A DNA stretch of 64,000 bases from Phycisphaerae bacterium (GCA_027078365.1 JALWYQ010000045.1:29984-93983), one strand, 5' to 3'. Counted from the stretch's first letter, positions 47,849-58,483 are shown. Made by a program: numbers and translations. Notes: a model not told the origin generated them from the sequence alone.

Positions 47849-49444
47849 CTAGAAGCTAAAAGGTCTTCCAGTTCCAATGTCTTGTACTCCGTAGTTTCTA
47901 TCATATACAAAGCCGAAACCATATGTAGCACGGAATGAGTTCCTAAGAACAGCCTTCCACATAGCAGTAGCGTTGGTTCCAACATTGATAGTATCGTCTT
48001 TCTTGATGAAGAAGTCAGGTTGCAAGCCCTCTGCAATCTTCTGCAAGTTGACCTGTACAATCTCTTCTCTTTTTCTTCCTATGCGCCTACGCACTTCGAC
48101 ATTCTCAGGTGCAGCTAGCGGTCCAAGACCACCTGCGGCTGCGATTGCCTGCATTAATGTCATAGGGCGACCTGTTAGTGGAATATAGCCTTGTGCATTT
48201 ACGTTACCCATGATAACACATTCGCCAATCATATCCACTGGCACAGAGATTGTGTCACCTTCTTTTATTATGATGTTGTATCTTGGATCGCCACCAACAA
48301 GTTTGTCGTATTCAATCTTAATGACTCTAGTTTGTTTCTTGATAGCTTCCTCTTCGTTGCTGTACTTTGCTATCTCTTCATTATTGGTTTTGAACTCTTG
48401 AGGCATCTTCTTAGCAGAAGCTTCTTGAGCTGCTTTTTCAGGGGCAATGTTAACAGGAACCCATTTGCCGTCTTTGAATATCCATTCAATCTTAGCAGAG
48501 TCATCATTGTCGTCATCTACTGCCACCTGCTCGTCGTTATCTGTTTCAGTGTCTATTTTGCTAGCTTTGTTGTCTTGATCAGGTGCGGCTAAAGCTTCTA
48601 GTTGTTTTTCTGTTGTAAGATCGGCTGAAGCTATGATTGGTTCACTAACACCATCGCAAGGGGCTATCATATTGAGCAACTCGTCTTTATTTGTCTTGTT
48701 GTCATCAGCTTTAGGCGCTGTTGTCTCTGGCTTTGATTGTTTATTCTCAGTCTTGAGCTCTTTTGTTGCCTCAGTGCTAGCTTCTTTACTTGCGTTGAGT
48801 TCTTTAGCGATTTCTTCTGGAGCTACTTCTCTTGTTACGTAAATATAGCTCACATTGAATTCAGATATACCACCTGCTTGGGCAATAGCTTCAGCTAGTC
48901 TGAAGTTGTACCTTGGGATTGAGTATCTACCAGGGCTACCGAGTAGGCCTTGACCGTAGATAGAAAATGCTCTTTTCTCTGAGCTTTGAAGTATAACCGT
49001 AACAGCAGGGTTTTTGAGGATGTTTGGCATGAGAATGTTACGTATCTCGTCCTCAAGTTGCTTTTCTGTGAGTCCGCCAGCTTGAACTGTGCCAACCTCA
49101 GGAATTGATATCTGACCACTCTCAGTTACGATAAAGTCGTTGATGAATGGTTGATTCTCTTCAAGCAACTCGTAGATAGATATTCTTACAACATCACCAG
49201 GGCTAAAACGAGTGTCTTGTTCTTGCGGTAGGATATCTTTCGGTTTTGGTTCCTCGGCACCCTCATAAACAGGAGACTTCTCTTCAGCGACACCGAGAGA
49301 GTCTAATATGACGTGCTGAACAGGAACAGCTCTAAAACGCCCAATTTGCGTCGGATCCCAGAACTTATTACTACAACCTACTGAACTAATGGCCAATATT
49401 GCAAGTGTTACAGCCGCTAAGAGTTTCTTCTTCATCGTCATCAT
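47849..49444 (-). CDS. Polysaccharide biosynthesis/export lipoprotein (Wza-like, SLBB domains)
   Basis: Lipobox AISSVGC; FSPGDVVRISIYELLEENQPFINDFIVTESGQISIPEVGTVQAGGLTEKQLEDEI; NIIIKEGDTISVPV; terminal SLBB domain. Confidence 0.92.
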   Translation of the reverse strand: MMTMKKKLLAAVTLAILAISSVGCSNKFWDPTQIGRFRAVPVQHVILDSLGVAEEKSPVYEGAEEPKPKDILPQEQDTRFSPGDVVRISIYELLEENQPFINDFIVTESGQISIPEVGTVQAGGLTEKQLEDEIRNILMPNILKNPAVTVILQSSEKRAFSIYGQGLLGSPGRYSIPRYNFRLAEAIAQAGGISEFNVSYIYVTREVAPEEIAKELNASKEASTEATKELKTENKQSKPETTAPKADDNKTNKDELLNMIAPCDGVSEPIIASADLTTEKQLEALAAPDQDNKASKIDTETDNDEQVAVDDDNDDSAKIEWIFKDGKWVPVNIAPEKAAQEASAKKMPQEFKTNNEEIAKYSNEEEAIKKQTRVIKIEYDKLVGGDPRYNIIIKEGDTISVPVDMIGECVIMGNVNAQGYIPLTGRPMTLMQAIAAAGGLGPLAAPENVEVRRRIGRKREEIVQVNLQKIAEGLQPDFFIKKDDTINVGTNATAMWKAVLRNSFRATYGFGFVYDRNYGVQDIGTGRPFSF

Positions 49445-49586
49445 ATTGGAAACTTCAAAATTACAATGGTAGTCTAGTTATATGCGTATAAACGCCCAAA
49501 TCCCTCTTTACCTTGTCGGCCCAGAATAACCCTCGCTTAATGTAATTAAAGGGTCTCCTAGAATAGCCCACAATTATGTAACATAT

Positions 49587-49635
49587 CGGTTTGTTTGTCA
49601 AAAAATATCCAAAATTGTTGCAAAAAAACAAACCG
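49587..49635. promoter_or_regulatory. 10-bp inverted repeat upstream of the wza-exosortase-epsI operon
   Basis: CGGTTTGTTT...29 nt...AAACAAACCG, in the intergenic region between the Wza-like gene and the lipoprotein gene. Confidence 0.4.
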
Positions 49636-49729
49636 CAGTCTTGACCCGATAAAACATTGCAATCTGTAGCGGAACATCTTCTTCTTTACAGCTCTATCCT
49701 TTTTAGGGTAGGCTATTGCGAGGTGCGGA

Positions 49730-50383
49730 TTAATTGCTTAAAACTTTGAAATTAAGAAACTCAAATTCTTTTATCTTGACCTTGTCGAAATTTGCAGCAC
49801 TGCCAGAGAATATGTCAATCTTTGTAGCGAATGAGGTTGGAGAATTGTCCACATATGTGAAATCGTAACATAGCGATGAAATAATCTCACCAGTACGTTC
49901 GTTCTCAATTTCTAGCCTATCAACTAAGAGATTGTCTAGTTGGCAATAGAATCGTATTTTTGCCTTTTCTTTGCCGTTAATTTTAACAGTTTCTTCGATA
50001 ACAGCGTAATTTTTATCGTCTATGGTTAGTTTCTTACCTTGTTGAACTGTCTCGTATGGGAAGCTATTTGTTCTAGAGCTGTAAAGTATTGAGTAGCTAA
50101 GTAATGTTCTAAGTTCATCCGTTAGAGAAGCGTCTGTTTTGAGCTCTAGGTGATTGTTGGTGATTTTAAATATGCATTGCTGCGGTTTGATTTGGACGGT
50201 AGATGCTTGAGTGTATTGCTTGAGCAAACAGTCCACTTTGATGGAAATATTCTGAGTCTTTGTAAAAGAAACGTTGGTTGCCCTTGATGGGCAACCAACG
50301 TTCTTAGACTCACTATTGCAACCGCTAGTGGCAAAAATAATAGCCACAAGCAGAATTGTTACTTTAGTGAAACAACTATTCAT
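49730..50383 (-). CDS. Hypothetical lipoprotein
   Basis: Signal/lipobox ILLVAIIFATSGC; no recognised domain. Confidence 0.65.
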   Translation of the reverse strand: MNSCFTKVTILLVAIIFATSGCNSESKNVGCPSRATNVSFTKTQNISIKVDCLLKQYTQASTVQIKPQQCIFKITNNHLELKTDASLTDELRTLLSYSILYSSRTNSFPYETVQQGKKLTIDDKNYAVIEETVKINGKEKAKIRFYCQLDNLLVDRLEIENERTGEIISSLCYDFTYVDNSPTSFATKIDIFSGSAANFDKVKIKEFEFLNFKVLSN

Positions 50384-50400
50384 GATCTTAAACCTTGAGT

Positions 50401-53400
50401 TTAGCTTTTATCAGTTGAGAGCTCAGAGAGTTTCTTGACAAGGCAGAATCTCTCTGTCGTGTCTTTCTTTGCTTTCTCCATTAATTTAGCTGCCACTTCT
50501 GGTTGTGACAATTTCAAGGTTCTATACCTGTTCTCACCGTAAGCGTATTCCTCGAAGTCCATTGTTGGCTCTTTAGAGTCAAGTTGTAGAGGATTCTTGC
50601 CTTGTGCGGCTAGATCAGGATTGTACCTGTATAGAGGCCAGTGACCACAATCAACAGCCTTTTGTTGCTCTCTTAGACCAGTAGTCATGTTGATACCGTG
50701 AGCGATACAGTGTGAGTAAGCCAAGATAATACTTGGGCCATTGTAAGCTTCAGCCTCAACGAATGCCTTAACAACTTGGTTAGGATTTGCACCCATTGCA
50801 ACCTTAGCAACATAAATGCCACCGTATGTCATAGAAATCATACCAAGGTCTTTCTTAGGCATTTCCTTACCACCCGCAGCGAACTTAGCAACAGCAGCTG
50901 TTGGAGTTGATTTTGACATCTGTCCACCGGTGTTAGAGTAAACTTCTGTGTCAAGAACGAGAATGTTTACGTTCTTACCGCTAGCTAGAACGTGGTCTAG
51001 TCCACCGTATCCGATGTCGTATGCCCAACCGTCGCCACCAACAATCCAAACGCTCTTCTTAACAAGATAGTCAGCAACGCTTAGGAGCTCTTTAGCTACT
51101 TCGCCGTCACATTTCTCACATACTTCTTTGAGTTTTGCAACTCTCTGTCTTTGAGTTTCAATCTCAGCTTGCTCGTTTGCCTCAACGTTTGCCTTGATTT
51201 CGTTGGCAAGTTCAGCATCTACACAGCCTTTCTCAGCCACAACGTCAAGCAATTCAATAGCCTGTTGTTGGAACTTATCAACGGCAAGTCTCATACCGAA
51301 ACCAAACTCGGCATTATCTTCGAATAGAGAGTTACTCCAAGCAGGACCGCGTCCATCTGCTCTCTGCGCATATGGAGTTGTTGGTAGGTTACCACCGTAG
51401 ATTGAAGAACAACCAGTAGCGTTTGCGATTAATGCACGATCGCCGAATAGCTGTGTGAGAAGTTTAACATAAGCAGTCTCACCGCAACCAGCACAAGCGC
51501 CAGAGAACTCAAACAATGGCTTAACGAATTGGCTACCCTTGATAGTTGCAATCTTGAACTTATCAGGGTCTGTCTCTGGTAGTGAAAGGAAGAAATCCCA
51601 GTTAGCAGCTTCGCTCTTACGCAGAGGAGCTTGCTCTACCATATTAATAGCCTTCTTACCTTCTACTTGCTTATTCTTAGCAGGGCAGTTGTCAACACAA
51701 GCGCCGCAACCTGTACAGTCTTCAGGTGCAACTTGCACTGTGAATTTAAGTCCGCTTAGAGCTTTTGTTTTAGCATCTACAGACTTGAATGTCTCAGGAG
51801 CATTTGCTAGAGCGGATTCATCATAAGCCTTCATACGGATAGCAGCATGTGGGCATATCAACGAACACTGACCGCACTGAATACATACTTCAGGGTCCCA
51901 CTCTGGGATTTGTACAGCGATATTACGTTTTTCGTAACGAGTTGTTGCAGTCGGGAATTTACCATCAACAGGCATCTTGCTAACAGGTAAATCGTCACCG
52001 CTACCAGCAAGAATTGTAGCAGTTACCTCTTTGACGAAATCAGGTGCATCAGCAGGAACAATTTCTGCCATTCCAATTGTGCTTGTTACTGTCTCTGGCA
52101 CCTTAACCTCTTCTACGCGTTCAAGAGCAACATCAACAGCATCGATATTCATCTTGACGACTTTCTCGCCTTTCTTGCCGTATGTTTTCTTGATAGCATC
52201 TTTAATCGCTGCAATAGCTGTATCTGTCTCAATTATGCCGCTGATTTTAAAGAATGCAGTTTGCATGATGACGTTAATTCTTGCACCAAGACCGAGCTCA
52301 CTTGCAATCTTAATAGCATCAATGCAGTAGAATTTGAGTTTCTTGTCGATGATTTGTTTTTGAACTTCAGCAGGGAGTGTATCCCAAACCTTATCAGCTG
52401 GAGCAGAACTTGTAAGGAGGAATGTTGCGCCATCTTTTGCGTTCTTGAGCATGTCATATTTCTCAAGGAAGCTTGGGTTGTGGCAGGCAACAAAGTCTGC
52501 TTCAGAGATTAAATAGCTACTCTTAATCTTGCTCTTACCAAAGCGAAGGTGTGAAACTGTGATAGCACCAGCCTTTTTAGAGTCATATACGAAATAACCT
52601 TGAGCGTAGTTGTCTGTTAGCGAACCGATAATCTTGATTGTGTTCTTATTAGCACCAACAGTACCGTCAGAGCCAAGTCCATAGAACATAGCGCTGTGAG
52701 AATCAGTTTGTGTTGAGAAGCTTGGATCGTAATCAATGCTAAGATTAGTTACGTCGTCTTTGATTCCAACAACGAAGTTATTCTTCGGAGAAGCTGCGTC
52801 TAGATTATCAAACACACCCTTAACCATCGCAGGGGTAAACTCTTTAGAACCAAGACCGTAGCGACCACCAACGATAGTTGGGTAGCTATCAAAAGATAGG
52901 CTTCCATCTGCCATGCCTTCGCCAATAGCAGTACGAACGTCAAGATAAAGTGGCTCGCCGATAGAACCAGGCTCTTTTGTCCTATCAAGAACAGCAATCT
53001 TCTTAACAGTCTTTGGAAGGGCAGCAATAAAGTGTTTAATGCTAAACGGTCTGTAAAGGCGTACTTTGAGAAGACCAACTTTCTCGCCATTCTTGGTTAG
53101 CTCATCAACAGTCTCGTGGGCTGTATCAGCACCAGAGCCCATCATAACAATAATCTTTTCAGCATCAGCTGCGCCGACATAATCGAAGAGGTTGTAGCTA
53201 CGTCCGGTTAGCTTTGCGAATTTCTCCATAGCCTTTTCTACAATCGCAGGAGTTGCATTGTAGAACTTGTTGACAGTTTCTCTTCCTTGGAAGTAAACGT
53301 CAGGGTTTTGTGCAGTACCGCTGATTTCAGGATGATCTGGAGAGAGAGCTCTTGCTTTGTGGGCCCTTACGAGATCATTGTCGATCATTGCTCTCATATC

Positions 53401-53967
53401 GTCGAAAGTTAGCTCTTCAACCTTTTGAATCTCGTGGCTAGTGCGGAAACCATCAAAGAAGTGAAGGAATGGAACCCTTGCTTCAAGTGTTGACGCCTGA
53501 GCAATAAGAGCGAAGTCCATTACTTCTTGCACTGAGTTTGAACAAAGCATTGCAAAGCCAGTCTGACGGCAGCTCATAACATCTGAGTGGTCGCCAAAGA
53601 TACTCAACGCCTGACAGGCGATTGAGCGAGCTGAAACATGGAAAACTGTCGGTGTAAGCTCACCAGCAATTTTGTACATGTTTGGGATCATAAGTAAAAG
53701 ACCCTGAGACGCTGTAAATGTTGTAGTTAGTGCTCCAGCAGCGAGTGCACCGTGAACAGCACCAGAAGCTCCACCCTCACTCTGCATCTCAGTAACAGAT
53801 GGAGTTGAGTTCCAGATATTCTTTTCGTGCCTTGCTGTTTTTGCATCTGAGTGTTCACCCATTGGAGATGATGGGGTGATTGGGTATATAGCAATCACCT
53901 CATTGGTCGCATGAGCGACATGTGCCGCCGCCATGTTACCGTCAATTGTCACCATTTTCCGCTTCAT
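50401..53967 (-). CDS. nifJ: Pyruvate:ferredoxin (flavodoxin) oxidoreductase
   Basis: 1188 aa; MVTIDGNMAAAHVAHATNEVIAIYPITPSSPMGE; two 4Fe-4S motifs; FSGACAGCGETAYVKLLTQLFGDR; TPP-domain VWIVGGDGWAYDIGYGGLDHVLASG. Confidence 0.97.
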   Translation of the reverse strand: MKRKMVTIDGNMAAAHVAHATNEVIAIYPITPSSPMGEHSDAKTARHEKNIWNSTPSVTEMQSEGGASGAVHGALAAGALTTTFTASQGLLLMIPNMYKIAGELTPTVFHVSARSIACQALSIFGDHSDVMSCRQTGFAMLCSNSVQEVMDFALIAQASTLEARVPFLHFFDGFRTSHEIQKVEELTFDDMRAMIDNDLVRAHKARALSPDHPEISGTAQNPDVYFQGRETVNKFYNATPAIVEKAMEKFAKLTGRSYNLFDYVGAADAEKIIVMMGSGADTAHETVDELTKNGEKVGLLKVRLYRPFSIKHFIAALPKTVKKIAVLDRTKEPGSIGEPLYLDVRTAIGEGMADGSLSFDSYPTIVGGRYGLGSKEFTPAMVKGVFDNLDAASPKNNFVVGIKDDVTNLSIDYDPSFSTQTDSHSAMFYGLGSDGTVGANKNTIKIIGSLTDNYAQGYFVYDSKKAGAITVSHLRFGKSKIKSSYLISEADFVACHNPSFLEKYDMLKNAKDGATFLLTSSAPADKVWDTLPAEVQKQIIDKKLKFYCIDAIKIASELGLGARINVIMQTAFFKISGIIETDTAIAAIKDAIKKTYGKKGEKVVKMNIDAVDVALERVEEVKVPETVTSTIGMAEIVPADAPDFVKEVTATILAGSGDDLPVSKMPVDGKFPTATTRYEKRNIAVQIPEWDPEVCIQCGQCSLICPHAAIRMKAYDESALANAPETFKSVDAKTKALSGLKFTVQVAPEDCTGCGACVDNCPAKNKQVEGKKAINMVEQAPLRKSEAANWDFFLSLPETDPDKFKIATIKGSQFVKPLFEFSGACAGCGETAYVKLLTQLFGDRALIANATGCSSIYGGNLPTTPYAQRADGRGPAWSNSLFEDNAEFGFGMRLAVDKFQQQAIELLDVVAEKGCVDAELANEIKANVEANEQAEIETQRQRVAKLKEVCEKCDGEVAKELLSVADYLVKKSVWIVGGDGWAYDIGYGGLDHVLASGKNVNILVLDTEVYSNTGGQMSKSTPTAAVAKFAAGGKEMPKKDLGMISMTYGGIYVAKVAMGANPNQVVKAFVEAEAYNGPSIILAYSHCIAHGINMTTGLREQQKAVDCGHWPLYRYNPDLAAQGKNPLQLDSKEPTMDFEEYAYGENRYRTLKLSQPEVAAKLMEKAKKDTTERFCLVKKLSELSTDKS

Positions 53968-54241
53968 AGTTACTCCAAAACATTAATAAATAGGTTATAA
54001 ATACCAATAGCGATTGTTGTATGTCGCGTAATTGGTTTGTCACTTCTTATCTGCGCAGATTGTGCGCAGCTATAAAACTGAGCTTATACACTGTATTAGC
54101 CTCTTAATCAACGCTTTTTTTAGATTATCAGCGATAAGAGTGCTAAGAGGAGGCAATACTTGCCTAAAAGGAGTTGTTGTTGGGTTAGTACTAGCGCAGC
54201 ATCTCCCGTATTCATTGCATATTCAAACTAGCAGCCAAAAG

Positions 54242-55444
54242 TTATAGTTTTTTTAGTATAGACTCTAACGTCTTGTTGAGTTCGTAGAGCCTTTTCCTAT
54301 CGACTTGAATCTCTGGATATTTCTCCGATAGCCCGATGGCATCATGGACTTCTTTAGACATTTTATTGAGCTGCGCGACGGTTTCTTTGTAGCTCATCTT
54401 TGCGTGGCTGTAGTTTGCGATTCTCTGTTCAATACGAACTATAGTGGTCTCAATCCTCTTTTTAGCCACCATTACTTCTTTTCTTGCTCTCACTGGAGTT
54501 CTATCTGTCGCTAATTTTGTTCCATATAAGCCAAGTTTATCGATTAGTGTGTATTTGGAATCCACAATGCCATCGCATATGCCAACCTTTAATGCATCGT
54601 TGGCTGTTAGAGTAATTAATTTGCCATCTTTGGACCAATTAATTCTCTGAGCATCTTTAGGTGGTTTCCAAGATAAGGTTTTGTCTTTATTGTAGTTTGT
54701 ATTTTCGGGCTTGGGGTCTATAATTCCGAGTTTTTCGCTCACAAAGACACTTTTATTGTCAAAGCGATATTCGGTAACATCAAAATTCATATCTACCATT
54801 GCCATTGCAATTAGTATAGGTTTACCGTTTTCATGGGCAAGAGCCCCGTAGAATTGACTGAAATTATGCCTGAAATCAGCATCTGCAGACCTTATTCCAT
54901 ATTTAGTTTTGATAAATGGAGTAGCTGCGCCTATTGTGGTTTTGGGCGACATATATATAGAAGGGCAGGCTAGGCAAACTCCTGCAGCGGCAGATATCGC
55001 GCCATTAATCTCACCGCTAGAAATATACGCCACTATAGGGCAGAGTTTCTTCATTTGCGATATGGTTTTGCACATTTTAACACAAAGAGAAACGTTTCCC
55101 CCTGGGGAATCTACGTCTATTATGATTAGTTTAACGCCTTTATTGACGGCCCTTTCAACTGAATCGCAAAAGGCATCGGTTTCAGCAGAGAATTCAACGC
55201 TATTGCGTAGTGGGATAACAATTACTAAATCTTTTCGACCTTTACTGTTTTGCGTTATGTCGTAATCTTCAAGATTAATTTTTATTGTCTTATTTCCACT
55301 AGTTCGAACTACGGTTAGCCCATCTACTCTTTTTGTGGTGGCGAAGCCGTCAAAAGACTCTTTCGTTTTTCTGTTTGTAAAAGTATCCGCTGGAGATAGC
55401 GAAGTTACTAAAACAATAATCAATAGTATTGTATTTCTAAGCAC
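54242..55444 (-). CDS. ClpP-class membrane-associated serine protease (SppA/NfeD-like)
   Basis: Signal peptide; LIIIDVDSPGGNVS; NGAISAAAGVCLACPSIYMSPKTTIGAATP. Confidence 0.75.
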   Translation of the reverse strand: MLRNTILLIIVLVTSLSPADTFTNRKTKESFDGFATTKRVDGLTVVRTSGNKTIKINLEDYDITQNSKGRKDLVIVIPLRNSVEFSAETDAFCDSVERAVNKGVKLIIIDVDSPGGNVSLCVKMCKTISQMKKLCPIVAYISSGEINGAISAAAGVCLACPSIYMSPKTTIGAATPFIKTKYGIRSADADFRHNFSQFYGALAHENGKPILIAMAMVDMNFDVTEYRFDNKSVFVSEKLGIIDPKPENTNYNKDKTLSWKPPKDAQRINWSKDGKLITLTANDALKVGICDGIVDSKYTLIDKLGLYGTKLATDRTPVRARKEVMVAKKRIETTIVRIEQRIANYSHAKMSYKETVAQLNKMSKEVHDAIGLSEKYPEIQVDRKRLYELNKTLESILKKL

Positions 55445-55624
55445 AGTTTATTTCCTACTAGATGGGGCAACTATTCATCTTCGGTATTCGTAGTTGAATG
55501 CGATAGCGTTAACAATTTGCATATCACTACTAAGATAATATTCCTGCCGAATATTTCACATCATAATCCTATATAAAATGTATCTTTGCAACTACAAAAA
55601 GAGTATATCATCGACCGTCTCTGA

Positions 55625-55660
55625 TAAAAAAAAGCGGCCAAAATATTGACCGCTTCTTTT
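55625..55660 (-). terminator. Terminator downstream of the UDP-sugar dehydrogenase at 55665
   Basis: AAAGCGGcCAaaatatTGaCCGCTTCTTTT. Confidence 0.75.
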
Positions 55661-55664
55661 CTTG

Positions 55665-56951
55665 TTACGCTTTAAATACTTTTTTCTTGCCTACCCTAAC
55701 ATTTTTGCAAGCATTTCTTGTATCTACTATTAACTGCGCGTTGGAGACTATAAACTTGTAGTCGTAATCGCTGTGATCTGTAGCGATTAAAACGCAGTCG
55801 TATTTCTTGAGCATCGCCGCTGTGAGCGGTTTGCTCTTCATTTTCAAGTCGTACTTGCGCATCTTGTGTGTAGCAGGGATGTATGGATCGTTGTAATCAA
55901 CCTTTGCTCCGCGCTCGATTAATAACTCTATAAGCTCTAGCGATGGAGATTCACGCACATCGTCGATATCCTTCTTGTAAGCCAAACCGAGAACTAGAAC
56001 TTTAGAGCCATTTAAGCTCTTCTTCTTTGTGTTCAAGGCTGCCATTGTTCTCTCAATTACGTAATGAGGCATATCCGTGTTAATCTCACCGGCAAGCTCG
56101 ATGAACTTCGTTGGCATTCCATACTGACGAGCTTTCCAGGTTAGATAAAACGGATCAATTGGAATACAGTGGCCGCCAAGACCAGGCCCCGGATAGAACG
56201 CTTGGAAACCAAAAGGTTTTGTGCTAGCTGCGCGGATAACTTCCCACACATCGATACCCATACGGTCAAATAGCTTCTTAAGCTCATTAACCATAGCAAT
56301 ATTTACGCATCGATAAGTGTTTTCTAAAATCTTAGCAGCCTCTGCAACCTCACACGAATCGACCGGTACAAGCTTATCTATAGCGTATTTATAAATCTCA
56401 AGAGCAGCATTGAGAGAAGCTTTATCAAAACCACCTACAACCTTTGCAATTGTTGATGTTTGGAAGTTCTTATTTCCCGGATCTTCGCGTTCTGGTGAGT
56501 AGGCAAGATAGAAATCTTTGCCAGCCTTCAAACCGCTCTTCTCTAGGATTGGAAGCATAAGTTCTTTTGTCGTTCCCGGGTAGGTAGTACTCTCAAGAAC
56601 AATTAGTTGCCCCTTGCGCATATATTTAGAGATTGTTTCGCAAGTCTGCACTACATAAGTCATATCTGGTTCGCGGCTCTCTGTTAGTGGAGTTGGCACA
56701 CATATCAAGATAGCATCTGGCTTTTTCATCTCGCGCATATTTGTGGTAGCCTTGAATTTTCCACTTTTAACCATCTCTTTGACTTGAGCGTTAGGAATGT
56801 GTTTTAGAGGGCTCTTTCCAGAGTTTATACGTTTTACATTCTTCTCATTAACGTCAAAACCCAGAACTTTTGCTCCGCCTTTACAGAATTCGCGAGCTAA
56901 CGGCAAACCAACATAACCAAGACCTACAATCCCAACCAATGGTGTTTTCAT
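55665..56951 (-). CDS. Nucleotide sugar dehydrogenase (UDP-N-acetylglucosamine 6-dehydrogenase type, WbpA-like)
   Basis: VGIVGLGYVGLPLAREFCKGG; ESTTYPGTTKE; YPGPGLGGHCIPIDPFYLTWKAR. Confidence 0.92.
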   Translation of the reverse strand: MKTPLVGIVGLGYVGLPLAREFCKGGAKVLGFDVNEKNVKRINSGKSPLKHIPNAQVKEMVKSGKFKATTNMREMKKPDAILICVPTPLTESREPDMTYVVQTCETISKYMRKGQLIVLESTTYPGTTKELMLPILEKSGLKAGKDFYLAYSPEREDPGNKNFQTSTIAKVVGGFDKASLNAALEIYKYAIDKLVPVDSCEVAEAAKILENTYRCVNIAMVNELKKLFDRMGIDVWEVIRAASTKPFGFQAFYPGPGLGGHCIPIDPFYLTWKARQYGMPTKFIELAGEINTDMPHYVIERTMAALNTKKKSLNGSKVLVLGLAYKKDIDDVRESPSLELIELLIERGAKVDYNDPYIPATHKMRKYDLKMKSKPLTAAMLKKYDCVLIATDHSDYDYKFIVSNAQLIVDTRNACKNVRVGKKKVFKA

Positions 56952-57172
56952 TTTTTCCCCACAGTTAAATTATTTCTCTTCTACATATTGCTAACAACAT
57001 TCTTCTTTTATCGGTTTTTTACGCGTCAATGTTTATTTTAATTGGAGGCGCCGAACCTCTAGCTAAGCTAGGCCGCCCTGATTAGGCTTGTTAATCGCTC
57101 AATCCTGAGTTATAGTAATAGCCGCTTATTGGTAAGTGACTATGCTTTTTTGAAGTGCTTTAAGGAATAAAA

Positions 57173-58483
57173 ATGAGAGTCTCGGTAGTTGGTGTTGGAT
57201 ATGTTGGACTAGTTGCGGCAGCCTGTTTGGCTGAAGGCGGCAATCACGTTATTTGTGTTGATAAAGACAAAAAAAAGATTGACGATCTCACAGAGGGCAG
57301 AATCCCAATCTACGAGCCAGGTCTCACAGAGATTGTCGAGCGCAATATCGCTGCTGGCCGTCTGAGCTTTACCACCGACTTGAAAGATGGAGTCGAAAAT
57401 TCTCTCGTAACATTTATAGGTGTTGGCACCCCAAGCGCCGCTGATGGGTCGGCTGATATTTCAGCCGTCTTAGCCGTTTCTAAATCAATCGCAGAAAATA
57501 TGAATGACTATCACATTGTAGTAACAAAAAGCACAGTCCCAGTTGGAACACACGAAAAGATTTCAGAGATAATATCCGCCAATACAGAGCATCCCTTCGA
57601 TTACGTTAGCAACCCAGAATTCTTAAAAGAAGGCTCAGCGGTCGAAGACTTCATGAAGCCAGACCGAGTAATAATCGGAACGACAAATCCAGCTGTCCGA
57701 GAAATCATGAAACAGCTCTACGCACCATTTATGCGCAAATCAAGCCGAATTCTATTTATGGACCCAGCCAGCGCAGAGATGACAAAATACGCTGCCAACG
57801 TTATGCTTGCTACAAGAATCTCGTTTATGAACGAATTGAGCGGCTTGTGCGAAAAGTTTGGCGCAGACATTGAAAATGTGCGCAGCGGTATCGGCAGCGA
57901 TTCAAGAATCGGCTCGGCATTTCTCTTTGCAGGCATCGGTTACGGTGGAAGCTGCTTCCCAAAAGATGTAAAAGCGCTTGCCTTTATGGGTGATGAGCAG
58001 GGCTGCGAGATGACAATCGCCAAAGCCGTTGAGCAGGCAAATCATGCGAAGCGCAAAAGGTTTGCTCAAAAAGTGTTAGACTACTTCAAAGGCAAAGAAT
58101 CAAGCGCAACCCTCGCTGTCTGGGGCTTGGCATTTAAAGCAAAAACAGACGACGTCAGAGAATCTGCGGCTGTTTACTGCGTCAAAAAATTCGTAGAAGC
58201 TGGAATTAAGATTAAAGCCTACGACCCAGAAGCAATCTCAAATGCCAAAAGAGAACTTGGAGACTCTATTGACTACGCAGAGAACAGCTACGATATGCTA
58301 GACGGTGCAGATGCGCTTGTAATAATGACAGACTGGCAAGAGTTTAGAACACCAGACTTCGAACTAATCAAAGAAAAACTCAGCCACCCAGTAATCTTCG
58401 ATGGCAGAAATCTATACGACACAAAATACGTCGCCAAGCAGGGCATCGAGTACCACAGCATCGGCAGAGCCGCTAAGCCATAA
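57173..58483 (+). CDS. ugd: UDP-glucose 6-dehydrogenase
   Basis: MRVSVVGVGYVGLVAAACLAEGG; STVPVGT; FAGIGYGGSCFPKDVKAL. Confidence 0.95.
   Translation: MRVSVVGVGYVGLVAAACLAEGGNHVICVDKDKKKIDDLTEGRIPIYEPGLTEIVERNIAAGRLSFTTDLKDGVENSLVTFIGVGTPSAADGSADISAVLAVSKSIAENMNDYHIVVTKSTVPVGTHEKISEIISANTEHPFDYVSNPEFLKEGSAVEDFMKPDRVIIGTTNPAVREIMKQLYAPFMRKSSRILFMDPASAEMTKYAANVMLATRISFMNELSGLCEKFGADIENVRSGIGSDSRIGSAFLFAGIGYGGSCFPKDVKALAFMGDEQGCEMTIAKAVEQANHAKRKRFAQKVLDYFKGKESSATLAVWGLAFKAKTDDVRESAAVYCVKKFVEAGIKIKAYDPEAISNAKRELGDSIDYAENSYDMLDGADALVIMTDWQEFRTPDFELIKEKLSHPVIFDGRNLYDTKYVAKQGIEYHSIGRAAKP

Noticed and set aside
54032-54247. 71-aa ORF upstream of nifJ
   Set aside because: Intergenic, no recognised domain, unusual composition; insufficient support.
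57040-57110. tRNA-like or terminator structure between the divergent sugar dehydrogenases
   Set aside because: GGCGCC and CCTCTAGCTAAGCTAGG palindromes are present, but there is no cloverleaf, T-loop consensus or U-tract.
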